From Pedobacter africanus (GTDB lineage: Bacteria > Bacteroidota > Bacteroidia > Sphingobacteriales > Sphingobacteriaceae): DNA of 64,000 nt. The notes under the pieces are model-generated. The model was given only the letters and a program-made list of their open reading frames with translations. It did not search any database and was not told where the DNA came from. A program made the translations under genes and the position numbers. Positions 35,345 to 43,589 of the stretch are shown here, in pieces. Position 1 is the first letter of the stretch; every line of letters begins with the position of its first letter. The stretch is taken from positions 1,488,001-1,552,000 of the forward strand of contig NZ_FWXT01000001.1 of the NCBI RefSeq assembly GCF_900176535.1. The letters run 5' to 3'.

Positions 35345-38300
35345 TTAAAAACTAAATGAGAGATTGAGCCCAAAGCTCCGGGTGGAAGGAAACTGGCCGA
35401 TTTCGAAGCCACGCTGGATATCGCTGCTGCCAAGTGTACCAAATTCCGGGTCAAATGCCGGCCATCCGCTGATCATGAACAGGTCTCGGCCATATACCCC
35501 AATCATTGCGGTCTGAAGCCCCAGTCTTTTCAGCATTTTTGCCGGCAATACATAATCCACTCTGGCTTCCCTTAGTTTAATGTAATCTGTGCTGAATACA
35601 TTGGCCTCCACATTGTCTCCCTTAAAATGCTCATTGTAGTAGGCTGAAATATTGGTAGCAATCACATCATTCGGGCGATAGGAACCATCCGCATTTTGCT
35701 GAACCCCATTTCCAATGATACCATTGTACCGGCCTGGCAGTGTCTTTTTTAGCTTGCCGGCTATGGCCAGGGCAACATGGCTATGGGAATAAGCCACGGC
35801 TCCATACTGTCCGTCGATCAGGAACTTCGCCCTGAACTGTCTGTATCTGAAATCACTTCCAAAACTTGCGGTAAAATCGGGCGTTGCCCTGCCCAGGTAC
35901 ATGGTTTCCTGGGTAAGAACCGGGTAACCCTGGCTATTGTAAACGATCTGACCATCTGGCGAACGCTGGTAGCCCAGGCCATAGAGGTCGCCCATTCTTT
36001 TGCCAACCCTTGCTTCCATGGTACCCCTTGGCCCGCTTTGCATAATATAGGTATTGATGCTGTCGGCCAGGGAAACCACGGTATTGCGGTTCGCAGCAAA
36101 TGTTCCGAAAACATTCCAGGTAAACGATTTTGTTTTTACTGGAACTCCGTTGATCTGAGCTTCTACACCCTGATTTCTGACAAGTCCCGAATTCAGGATG
36201 ATACTCGACCAGCCCGAGGCCCTGTCTATCGGGGTCCTCAGGATCTGGTCCCTCACGTTGCTGTGGTAAAAGCTGAAGTCTATACCCAGTCTGCTTTTAA
36301 AGAACCGTGCATCTATACCAGTTTCCAGTGTCCGGGACCTTTCAGGTTTAAGGTTGCCGTTGGCAATAGCAACCGGATTGGCGGCCCCCGAAGGAAATTC
36401 TGTAGGGTTGTAGTCGTACCCCGTTAGGTACGGGGTTACCCCCGAGCCGCCAACTTCAGCAAAAGAGGCCCGCAGCTTTAAAAATGAGACCTGCGACGGC
36501 AAAGTAAATACCTCAGAAAGTACCGCACTTAAATTCACAGAAGGGTACATAAAAGAGACATTCTCAATTGAATTTGAAGTAGCCAGCAAACTGCTCCAGT
36601 CGTTCCTTAAAGTAAAATCAAGATAAAGCTTGTCTTTATAACCAAACTGTGCCAGTCCGTATAAACTGTTTACAGCATAGTCGCTCCTTCTGCTAATAGG
36701 GATGACAAGGTCTTTACTGTTAGCAAAGGTAAAGATCTGTGGGTACCGCAGACGATCGGCACGCATCTCCACCATTTTATAATTGTTCTTCATCGCACTT
36801 CCTCCAAAAGAGAAGTTGGCATCAAAGCTTTTATTTATTTCTGGCTTATAGGTCAACAGAAAATCACTGTTCACTTCCTGCTGAAAAATATCCTGTGTGC
36901 GGTACATCCCGTCTTTGAAACGTTCTGTATCTTTTGGCCTTTGCTGTGAACGTGCTTCACCAGACCAGTCCATAGATGACCGAATCATTAAACTCAGTTC
37001 TTTGGTAAAATCGTAGGTAGCTGTAACATTACCCACCAGCTGATTTCGTCTCGAACCGTTCAGCATTTCATAAGCCTGCAGATAGGGATTATCGACGTTA
37101 CTGCTAAAAGGGCTTATCTGCGTAATTCCTTCTGATCCGGGTACCCAATAGTTTTTATACCAGTTGATGTCGGCATTTGGCACCAATGAAATCATAGAAT
37201 ACATGATCGTCTGATTGTTATATCCGGTTGATGGCAGGTTCTTACTGTACTTATTGTTGAAATTCAGCTTGGAGGCTATGGTCAGTTTATCGCTTACTTT
37301 CTGGCTTACCGAAAGCGCAATTGTGTTCCTGTCATAGCCGGTATTGGGAACGATCCAGGTATTTTTCAGATTGGTAAAGTTGAGCCTGGCATTGGTTTTT
37401 GCATTGCCCCCACTGATGGAGAGACTATTGGTGAATGTTGCCGCTGTCTCAAAAAAATCCTTCCTATTGTTCTTGTAAGGTATCCATGGGGTTCTTTCCG
37501 TTCCACGGGTATTGGTGGCAGGATCGTACTGGTAGTATTCCTGTCCGTCGAATTTAACGCCCCAGGCAGAACCTGTGCTCCTTGTACTTGCTCCATCTTC
37601 TGTTGCCAGGTAAGAATACCAGGTGTCCTGCCCTGCAGCTCCCTGGCCATATTCGTACTGGTAATCCGGCCATCTGTTGATGGTAGCTAGTGTAGCATTG
37701 GAGTTAAAGGAAATGCCCAGTCCTTTTTGCATGGGTTTCCCTGATTTAGTGGTAATAATGATTGCGCCGTTTGCCCCTCTGTAGCCATACAATGCAGAAG
37801 CTCCGGGCCCTTTTAAGACAGTAATGTTGTCAATGTCTTCCGGGTTCAGGTCGCTGATCCCGTTTCCGAAATCTACCGGTGACTCGGAACCCAGATAGGC
37901 ACCATTCCCTTCTGTAATCTTGGAGCTGACAATAACCCCATCTATTACAACGAGGGCTGAGTTGTCACCGCTCAATGAGCTTTCGCCGCGCAGAATGATC
38001 TTGTTTGAACCTGCAGGGCCTCCACCGGATTTGATCATGTTCAAGCCCGCGATCTTGCCTGAAAGCGCATCGGTCCAATTGTTGGAAACCGCATCCATCA
38101 GGTCCTCTCCCTTTACTTTTGTGATGGCATAGCCCAAGGCTTTTTCTTCTCTTTTTATGCCCAGTGCAGTAACCACCACTTCATTCAGGGCCTGATTGTC
38201 TTCCTTAAGTATGACCCTGATGTTATTTTTATTGTTCAGCGGGACTTCCTGGCTCAGGTACCCTGTGTAGGAAACAATCAGAGTGGCATCTTCAGCTACA

Positions 38301-38806
38301 TTCTTCAGTTCAAAATCCCCTTTTGCATTCGTTACCACCGCATTTTTTGTATTTTTTACTACCACAGAGGCCCCGATAAGCGGCTGCCCGCTCTCGTCTG
38401 CCACTGTTCCCCTTATCGTAAGGGCGGCAAGACTTTTTGCCGGGATTTCCCTTTTTCTTACAACAACAACTTTGTTCTCTATGGTATAAGAAAGCGCTTG
38501 TCCTTCCATACAAATTTCCAGGGCCTCGTTAATGCTAACTCCTCTGACGTCTATGCTGATGCGTTTTGCATCCTTAAGTGTATGGGCATCATAAAAAAAG
38601 TCATAGCCGCTCTGTTTCGCTATTTCATTAAAAACCGGCTGCAACGCCGTGTTTTTCCTGCTAATGGTAATCTTTTGGGCAAAAGATGCTGCGCTGGCCT
38701 GCATCATCCCTATCAGTAAGACAGCAATACTGAGTTTCATAAAGCATAAAAATTTGTAAAGGCTACCCGGAGGTTTAAATACATTTCTGGTATAAGTTTT
38801 ATACAT
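35345..38806 (-). CDS. SusC/RagA TonB-linked outer-membrane protein with STN domain (locus 1)
   Basis: 1153 residues. An extended N-terminus precedes the signal segment (MKLSIAVLLIGMMQASAASFAQ, near residue 23). STN domain about 45-115 (FNEIAKQSGYDFFYDAHTL), which talks to FecR; carboxypeptidase-regulatory domain about 128-205; plug about 215-350 (DGVIVSSKITEG; LYGYRGANGAIIITTKSGK); 22-strand barrel ending SFGLNLSFSF. Energised by TonB, it imports a ligand delivered by the SusD partner. Control by FecI1/FecR1 is inferred from the STN domain and adjacency. The start codon context CAAATGTA also forms a candidate antisense -7 box. Confidence 0.95.
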   Translation of the reverse strand: MYKTYTRNVFKPPGSLYKFLCFMKLSIAVLLIGMMQASAASFAQKITISRKNTALQPVFNEIAKQSGYDFFYDAHTLKDAKRISIDVRGVSINEALEICMEGQALSYTIENKVVVVRKREIPAKSLAALTIRGTVADESGQPLIGASVVVKNTKNAVVTNAKGDFELKNVAEDATLIVSYTGYLSQEVPLNNKNNIRVILKEDNQALNEVVVTALGIKREEKALGYAITKVKGEDLMDAVSNNWTDALSGKIAGLNMIKSGGGPAGSNKIILRGESSLSGDNSALVVIDGVIVSSKITEGNGAYLGSESPVDFGNGISDLNPEDIDNITVLKGPGASALYGYRGANGAIIITTKSGKPMQKGLGISFNSNATLATINRWPDYQYEYGQGAAGQDTWYSYLATEDGASTRSTGSAWGVKFDGQEYYQYDPATNTRGTERTPWIPYKNNRKDFFETAATFTNSLSISGGNAKTNARLNFTNLKNTWIVPNTGYDRNTIALSVSQKVSDKLTIASKLNFNNKYSKNLPSTGYNNQTIMYSMISLVPNADINWYKNYWVPGSEGITQISPFSSNVDNPYLQAYEMLNGSRRNQLVGNVTATYDFTKELSLMIRSSMDWSGEARSQQRPKDTERFKDGMYRTQDIFQQEVNSDFLLTYKPEINKSFDANFSFGGSAMKNNYKMVEMRADRLRYPQIFTFANSKDLVIPISRRSDYAVNSLYGLAQFGYKDKLYLDFTLRNDWSSLLATSNSIENVSFMYPSVNLSAVLSEVFTLPSQVSFLKLRASFAEVGGSGVTPYLTGYDYNPTEFPSGAANPVAIANGNLKPERSRTLETGIDARFFKSRLGIDFSFYHSNVRDQILRTPIDRASGWSSIILNSGLVRNQGVEAQINGVPVKTKSFTWNVFGTFAANRNTVVSLADSINTYIMQSGPRGTMEARVGKRMGDLYGLGYQRSPDGQIVYNSQGYPVLTQETMYLGRATPDFTASFGSDFRYRQFRAKFLIDGQYGAVAYSHSHVALAIAGKLKKTLPGRYNGIIGNGVQQNADGSYRPNDVIATNISAYYNEHFKGDNVEANVFSTDYIKLREARVDYVLPAKMLKRLGLQTAMIGVYGRDLFMISGWPAFDPEFGTLGSSDIQRGFEIGQFPSTRSFGLNLSFSF

Positions 38807-38815
38807 TTGATCTGG

Positions 38816-38902
38816 TTTGGTTAAACAGTTAATGAGTTCTTCGAAAGTTTTTTATTAAAGGTTCCAAACTTCCGGTCAGGAGTGTTTCCAGCACTTCTGA
38901 CC
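38816..38902 (+). ncRNA. Candidate antisense RNA over the SusC1 leader
   Basis: On the plus strand TACATTTG (38802-38809), an exact TAnnTTTG, overlaps the SusC1 start codon and would start RNA near 38816. A hairpin, GGTCAGGAGTG (38874-38884) with CACTTCTGACC (38892-38902), ten of eleven paired, lies 68-96 bases upstream of the SusC ATG and would end it. The tail after the stem is weak (TTAATTAAGG), and no -33 TTG is visible. Supported mainly by the parallel layout at SusC2. Boundaries are predicted, not measured. Confidence 0.25.
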
Positions 38903-38969
38903 TTAATTAAGGCCCCTTATCTGATGTCAGGTCTTCATAGTTTCTCTTTTTTTGTTAGCGGGTTTATAT

Positions 38970-40109
38970 TTAATTATTTGGTAGTACAACTATATTTTTT
39001 TCACCTTCAAGCCGAAAATGCACCTTACCTGTGCGCTCCATTGTTTTCAGTACCACAGCCAAATTCCGGTTCCTGGATACGATACCACCGAATTTGAGTT
39101 TCTTCTCCAGAACGCCCGGACTGTAGGTTACATTTACATCATACCATCTCGAAATCTTCTGCATCACAAACTGGATCTCTTCCTCATTAAAAATAAAATA
39201 ACCGGTTTTCCATGCAATTTCCGACTCGGTATCTGCCGGTTCTACTTCAAAAGTTTCTCCTCGGAGCACCGCCATCTGACCAGGCTTTAATAGTCGTTTT
39301 TCAGTACTTCCAATTTGATTCAATCTTACACTTCCTTCCAAAAGCGTTGTCCTGATTCCCCTGCCTTCTCCGTAAGCATTTATATTAAAATGGGTACCCA
39401 GCACCTCCAGTTCCTGTGTGCCCGTGCGTACTTTAAATGGCATTTTTTTGTTATGCGCAACCTCAAAGTAGGCCTCACCAGTAAGTACAACTGACCTTTC
39501 TTTCCCTGAAAAAGCAACAGGATAACTTAAAGAGGATGCTGCATTAAGCCAAACTTTAGTGCCATCGGGTAAATTGAGTTGAAATTCCCCTTTTTTAGGT
39601 GTTTCAATGGTATTGAGCATGTTTGTGGTCGTTACATCCCTGCCATTTGTATATACCAGGCGGTTATCCGCCCCACGGTTAAGGGCTACGTTGCCCTGCG
39701 TGGCAATACGCCCCTTCGATGCGCTGTCCAATGAAATCTTACTGCCATCAGCGAGCGTAAGTACAGCATTTGCGCTACCCGGGGCAATGTGATTCAGCTC
39801 AGCCGAAAGCACGGCTGACGGCTCTAAGGTATGCCGCGGCTGCAAAGCATAAAACAAACCGACAGAAACTGTAACCATTGCGATTGCAGCGGCCAGGCTA
39901 TACCACAGTTTAGGATTGTTCTTTTTAGGGCGTGTGCTGAGGTTCTCCCATACCAAGTCCAGGTTTTTCTCCAATGTCTCCTCAGTTAATTCTGAACCTG
40001 GCCCGACGTTAAATTGATTATAGTAGGTTTCTACCAAAGCGGCTTCTTCAGGACTGCATTTTCCTTCGGAATATCTTTTCAATAAATCTTTAGCCTTACT
40101 ATTTTCCAT
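38970..40109 (-). CDS. FecR-family anti-sigma factor (locus 1)
   Basis: 379 residues from the ATG at 40109 (MENSKAKDLLKRYSEGKCS); an in-frame upstream ATG at 40124 is less likely. Cytoplasmic N-terminal anti-sigma part, one membrane helix (about residues 78-98, LWYSLAAAIAMVTVSVGLF), periplasmic FecR domain (LPDGTKVWLNAASSLSYPV; GEAYFEVAHNKKMPF; VLGTHFNINAYG) and a C-terminal DUF4974/STN-like domain. It receives the signal from the SusC1 STN domain and releases FecI1. Confidence 0.93.
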   Translation of the reverse strand: MENSKAKDLLKRYSEGKCSPEEAALVETYYNQFNVGPGSELTEETLEKNLDLVWENLSTRPKKNNPKLWYSLAAAIAMVTVSVGLFYALQPRHTLEPSAVLSAELNHIAPGSANAVLTLADGSKISLDSASKGRIATQGNVALNRGADNRLVYTNGRDVTTTNMLNTIETPKKGEFQLNLPDGTKVWLNAASSLSYPVAFSGKERSVVLTGEAYFEVAHNKKMPFKVRTGTQELEVLGTHFNINAYGEGRGIRTTLLEGSVRLNQIGSTEKRLLKPGQMAVLRGETFEVEPADTESEIAWKTGYFIFNEEEIQFVMQKISRWYDVNVTYSPGVLEKKLKFGGIVSRNRNLAVVLKTMERTGKVHFRLEGEKNIVVLPNN

Positions 40110-40131
40110 AATCAAAACACACATTTATGTC

Positions 40132-40164
40132 GTGTGATGATTTATAGACGGTCAGCCGTCACAC
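40132..40164 (-). promoter_or_regulatory. Dyad with ECF-like -10 box between FecI1 and FecR1
   Basis: The gap between the sigma and anti-sigma genes contains nested inverted repeats: GTGTGA (40132-40137) with TCACAC (40159-40164), and inside it GACGG (40147-40151) with CCGTC (40156-40160). On the minus strand it reads GACGGCTGACCGTCTATAAA; CGTC followed by TATAA resembles ECF sigma -10 elements. It may allow separate expression of FecR1. Weak evidence. Confidence 0.3.
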
Positions 40165-40188
40165 TGGGCGTAAAAAAAAATAAAAAAA

Positions 40189-40767
40189 TCAGTGCAGCAA
40201 AATCAACATCAGTGCAATAAGGCTACCTAGTTTTACCCGCAAGATCTTTAAGGCGTTGTTGACGTGCTTTTTAACGGTTTTTTCAGACAAGGTAAGTTCA
40301 TAAGCAATTTCCCTGTGTGAATGGTTCTTTTTACGACTGAGTTCGAAAACCTGTCTCATTTTTGAAGGTAGAGACTGTATTTCATCTTCAATGATCCGGG
40401 ACAATTCTTTCTCCCTGAGCAGATGGTCGGTAGCCGCTTCTCCCTGGTTGATAAATTGCTGGAAACCGGAAATATAATCCGATTCGATCTTCTTATGGGT
40501 AATGAAATCGATCACCCTGTTCCTCACGGCCGTGTAGAGATAATTGGAAAGGTTGGTCTTCAAGACTAATGTTTTGCGCTTGTCCCACAGCTTTGCAAAA
40601 AGTTCCTGTATCATGTCGTTCACTTCTTCGACATTCTTTAGCCTGCTGTAGGCATGCAGGTACAAAACACCTTTATAGCGGTTATAAATCTCGGTATAGG
40701 CAAGTTCATCACTTTCATTTAACAAAGCCGCCAGTTCCAGATCAGTAAGTTTGCTATAGTCTGTCAT
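40189..40767 (-). CDS. ECF RNA polymerase sigma factor, FecI type (locus 1)
   Basis: 192 residues from the ATG at 40767 (MTDYSKLTDLELAALLN); a frame-internal ATG at 40791 is rejected because the shorter form fits the family. Sigma-70 region 2 (FAKLWDKRKTLVLKTNLSNYLYTAVRN) and region 4 (LPSKMRQVFELSRKKNHSHREIAYELTLSEKTVKKHVNNALKIL) are complete. It directs RNA polymerase to promoters of its nutrient locus when released by FecR1. The first gene of locus 1, followed by FecR1. Confidence 0.94.
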   Translation of the reverse strand: MTDYSKLTDLELAALLNESDELAYTEIYNRYKGVLYLHAYSRLKNVEEVNDMIQELFAKLWDKRKTLVLKTNLSNYLYTAVRNRVIDFITHKKIESDYISGFQQFINQGEAATDHLLREKELSRIIEDEIQSLPSKMRQVFELSRKKNHSHREIAYELTLSEKTVKKHVNNALKILRVKLGSLIALMLILLH

Positions 40768-40871
40768 GAATAAACCCAAAATTGAACACAAATACAGATT
40801 GCCAATGATAGCAGTTTTTTTTCAATTTAAGATTTATATTGTATTACTGTAATGTTAATAATATAAATGTT

Positions 40872-41459
40872 TTATCTATGGGTGTTCCGAATTACTTTTC
40901 TCCGTTTAAGTATTGGCGTTGAAGGGTACTTCCTATGTCTTAAATTGTTAAACACCAGGGCGACAGCCAGCAGGATCAGGACGCCGGACAAGACTGGCGA
41001 CAATACATACATGTATCCCATCGCTTCGATCTTTTTACCTCCGGTGACAGCAATCAGTGCAGTTGCACCACCCGGAGGATGCAGGGTTTTGGTAACCTGC
41101 ATGGCAACTATGGATAAGGAGACCGCCAAAGCACAGGCCAGCCAGATTTCGGCAGAGAAAAGTTTGAAAACCGTAACGCCTATAAGCGCGGAGATCACAT
41201 GGCCGCCAATAAGGTTTCGGGGTTGGGCCAGCGGACTATTGATGATGCCGTAGACCAATACAGAGGAAGCACCGAATGAGCCGATCAGAAAAAGGTTATC
41301 GCTTGCAACCAGATATTTGCTGTTCAGCAATCCAATCAATGCAATACCGGTAAAAGATCCCAGAAAGGTCAATATATGCTCCCTGGCATCAATTAAGGTT
41401 TCACGATAAAGGATGTACCTGGCTTTTCTGTACTGCTTTTTAATGATTCTTCCCGGCAT
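40872..41459 (-). CDS. HPP family integral membrane protein
   Basis: 195 residues. Four hydrophobic helices (about 30-47, 56-75, 85-118, 150-170) with the family motif TLHPPGGATALIAV near residue 126. The chloroplast and cyanobacterial members have been implicated in nitrite transport; the role in Bacteroidota is not established. The basic C-terminus is KRRKVIRNTHR. It has its own promoter with an embedded palindrome (41479-41513) and is not obviously part of locus 1, although it lies upstream on the same strand. Confidence 0.88.
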   Translation of the reverse strand: MPGRIIKKQYRKARYILYRETLIDAREHILTFLGSFTGIALIGLLNSKYLVASDNLFLIGSFGASSVLVYGIINSPLAQPRNLIGGHVISALIGVTVFKLFSAEIWLACALAVSLSIVAMQVTKTLHPPGGATALIAVTGGKKIEAMGYMYVLSPVLSGVLILLAVALVFNNLRHRKYPSTPILKRRKVIRNTHR

Positions 41460-41478
41460 GTCGTTTTCTAATTCACCG

Positions 41479-41513
41479 CAAAAATAGGATTAATTCTAGT
41501 AATATACTAGAAT
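41479..41513 (-). promoter_or_regulatory. HPP-gene promoter with embedded operator-like palindrome
   Basis: On the minus strand the -7 box TATTTTTG (plus 41479-41486) is exact. Just upstream lies a perfect inverted repeat ATTCTAGTA (41493-41501) / TACTAGAAT (41505-41513) with a 3-base spacer. It fills the space between the -7 and -33 positions, where a repressor would block or an activator would replace the -33 contact. The regulator is unknown. Confidence 0.5.
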
Positions 41514-41586
41514 TTTCTTTAGGCAAATGAATTGATGCTTATAGAGATAAAATTTTGCATTGATAAAATTTCTTTATATTTTACTG

Positions 41587-41617
41587 CTACCTGGACGCCT
41601 CTGAACCGACATATTAT
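41587..41617 (+). promoter_or_regulatory. Candidate ECF-sigma promoter upstream of FecR2 (motif copy 1)
   Basis: The sequence from CTACCTGG (41587-41594) to CCGACATAT (41606-41614) matches the copy at 43470-43500 in 24 of 31 positions with identical spacing. CTACCTGG would be the -35-like part and CCGACATAT the -10-like part. It lies 30 bases before the FecR2 ATG. The most likely reader is the sigma factor encoded two genes downstream. Confidence 0.55.
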
Positions 41618-41646
41618 TAAACCAGGGATGACATGGTTTAAAGATT

Positions 41647-42825
41647 ATGACCAAATATATCGCAAAAGAATTATTAGAAAAATACCTGCAGGGTACCTGT
41701 ACTGAAGAAGAACAGGCCATTGTAGAAAGCTGGCAGCTCAAAGAACTGGAAGGAAAAAACTTCAGTGCAAAAACTGTTCAGATAGAAACAGCCTATCAGA
41801 CCATATGGGACGGCATCAGTGCCAAGGCTCCTGCCAGCCCGGATATTGAGTTGAAAAATAACCGCTTCCGTTATCTTGCCATTGCCGCTGCCATTCTGAT
41901 TGCATTGTCGGCAGGATTATTTTTTATACAAAATAAATTATCGGGCGGTTCTGTTGCCGAGCAGCTGGTAAAGACCGGAAAAGATTTTGTTCCGGGCGGC
42001 AATAAAGCTACCCTGCTGCTGGCAGATGGATCAAGGATTTCCTTAACGGATGCTGCCAATGGTAAACTGGCTAAACAGGCAGGTATGACCATTACCAAAA
42101 CCCGGGACGGGCAGTTGGTTTACAATCTTGATGCACAATATATAGCCGGCCCCAGCAAAGCCAGGAACCAGATGAATACCATAAGCACACCACGTGGCGG
42201 GCAATACCAGGTAGCACTGCCCGACGGATCGAAGGTATGGTTAAATGCAGAATCATCCCTGAAATACGCTGTAGATTTTAATACGGAGATCCGCAAGGTT
42301 GAGCTGAGTGGTGAAGCATATTTTGAAGTGGCAGGCAAGACCGGACCGGCCGGAAGCAAAGTTCCTTTTATAGTTGTTACCGACAAACAGGAGGTGGAAG
42401 TTTTAGGCACACATTTCAACATCAGCAGTTACGGTGATGAACCGCTTACCAAAACAACCCTGCTGGAAGGGAGTGTAAATGTTTTACAGCGTTCCTCAGG
42501 AAATTCAAGATTGCTGAAGCCTGGTGAACAGGCTAAGGTAAGCACTGCACAGGCAGCCCCAACAGTTGTAATCCCTGATCTGGAAAGCGAAATGGCCTGG
42601 AAAAACGGGCTGTTCATCTTCAGGGAAGAACCAATTGAAACCATTATCAAGGATCTGGCAAGATGGTACGATGTAGACATCAGCTTTGAAGGAAAGCCAA
42701 TCAATGTCTCTTTTGTAGGCGTGGTATCACGGTCTAAGAATATTTCCAGTATTTTAAAAATACTGGAAGAGACCGGCGACCTGCACTTTAAGGTAGAAGG
42801 AAGAAAAATCCTGATCATGAACTAA
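41647..42825 (+). CDS. FecR-family anti-sigma factor (locus 2)
   Basis: 392 residues. Starts MTKYIAKELLEKYLQGTCTEEEQAIVESW, the usual short cytoplasmic part; membrane helix about 76-96 (YLAIAAAILIALSAGLFFI); FecR domain with LPDGSKVWLNAESSLKYAV and VLGTHFNISSYGDE; C-terminal DUF4974 (IIKDLARWYDVDISFEG). Unlike locus 1, it precedes its sigma gene (60 bases upstream). It should gate FecI2 in response to SusC2. Confidence 0.94.
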   Translation: MTKYIAKELLEKYLQGTCTEEEQAIVESWQLKELEGKNFSAKTVQIETAYQTIWDGISAKAPASPDIELKNNRFRYLAIAAAILIALSAGLFFIQNKLSGGSVAEQLVKTGKDFVPGGNKATLLLADGSRISLTDAANGKLAKQAGMTITKTRDGQLVYNLDAQYIAGPSKARNQMNTISTPRGGQYQVALPDGSKVWLNAESSLKYAVDFNTEIRKVELSGEAYFEVAGKTGPAGSKVPFIVVTDKQEVEVLGTHFNISSYGDEPLTKTTLLEGSVNVLQRSSGNSRLLKPGEQAKVSTAQAAPTVVIPDLESEMAWKNGLFIFREEPIETIIKDLARWYDVDISFEGKPINVSFVGVVSRSKNISSILKILEETGDLHFKVEGRKILIMN

Positions 42826-42884
42826 TGCAGGAGCAATTAATTCTTTATGAATTAATTGTTATATTCGCCTGAGGGGATAAGACA

Positions 42885-43451
42885 ATGTCGGATTTTAGCA
42901 TACTTCCAGATAGCCATTTATTAAAAAGACTCAATGCCGGTGAAAAGAATGCTTTTGGAGAAATCTATAAGCGATATGGAAGCCTGCTGTACATTTATGC
43001 CTTTAAACTAACTGACGATAATGAAGATGCGAACGACATTGTTCAGGAAGTTTTCCTGTCGCTGCTCACCAGGGACGAGGTAGCTATAAAAAAAACGCTG
43101 TCTGCTTACCTCTACTCTGCCGTAAGGTATAAAGTATTCGATCTGTTCTCCCACAGAAAAGTAAAAAACGGCTATACGGAATCCCTGCAGGATTTTATAG
43201 ACAAGGGTGAATACATTACCGACAATTACATCAGGGAAAAGGAACTTGCCCGACTGGTAGAACAGGAAATTGAACTGCTGCCACTAAAAATGAGACAGGT
43301 ATTTGAATCGAGCAGAAAGGCCCACCTGTCGCAAAAGCAAATTGCCGAGAAATTCAATATTTCCGAAAAAACGGTAAAAAAACAGATCAACAATTCCATT
43401 AAAATATTGAAAATGAAGCTGGGCAAGCTTATCGTTTCCATATTCATTTAA
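42885..43451 (+). CDS. ECF RNA polymerase sigma factor, FecI type (locus 2)
   Basis: 188 residues. Region 2 (AFGEIYKRYGSLLYIYAFKLTDDNEDANDIVQEVF) and region 4 (LPLKMRQVFESSRKAHLSQKQIAEKFNISEKTVKKQINNSIK) are intact. Lies between FecR2 and SusC2. The duplicated 31-bp motif upstream of FecR2 and SusC2 suggests autoregulation plus activation of the uptake genes. Confidence 0.94.
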   Translation: MSDFSILPDSHLLKRLNAGEKNAFGEIYKRYGSLLYIYAFKLTDDNEDANDIVQEVFLSLLTRDEVAIKKTLSAYLYSAVRYKVFDLFSHRKVKNGYTESLQDFIDKGEYITDNYIREKELARLVEQEIELLPLKMRQVFESSRKAHLSQKQIAEKFNISEKTVKKQINNSIKILKMKLGKLIVSIFI

Positions 43452-43469
43452 ATTTTATTCTTTTTTCTA

Positions 43470-43500
43470 CTACCTGGCCATTTCTGTGCCGACATATAAT
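43470..43500 (+). promoter_or_regulatory. Candidate ECF-sigma promoter upstream of SusC2 (motif copy 2)
   Basis: CTACCTGG (43470-43477), 11 bases, CCGACATAT (43489-43497): the same arrangement as at 41587-41617. It begins 19 bases after the FecI2 stop and gives a SusC2 leader of about 190 bases that contains a short reading frame and a hairpin. Confidence 0.55.
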
Positions 43501-43523
43501 TATACATCCCTATTAAGGGAAGT

Positions 43524-43565
43524 ATGAAGAACCTAAAACTAAAGAAAGGAGAACCACAGTTATGA
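43524..43565 (+). CDS. Possible 13-residue leader peptide in the SusC2 leader
   Basis: ATG at 43524, preceded by AAGGGA five bases upstream, encodes MKNLKLKKGEPQL and stops with TGA at 43563-43565. It lies in the long leader between the candidate promoter and the antisense terminator. The N-terminus resembles the lysine/leucine-rich start of small Bacteroidota peptides, but a chance ORF of this size is quite possible. Confidence 0.2.
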   Translation: MKNLKLKKGEPQL

Positions 43566-43589
43566 CTTAAAGCTACTTAACTGTAATCC

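Noticed and set aside
35777..36427. 216-residue plus-strand frame opposite SusC1
   Set aside because: Fully inside the SusC1 coding region with no family features; length is explained by codon bias of the real gene.
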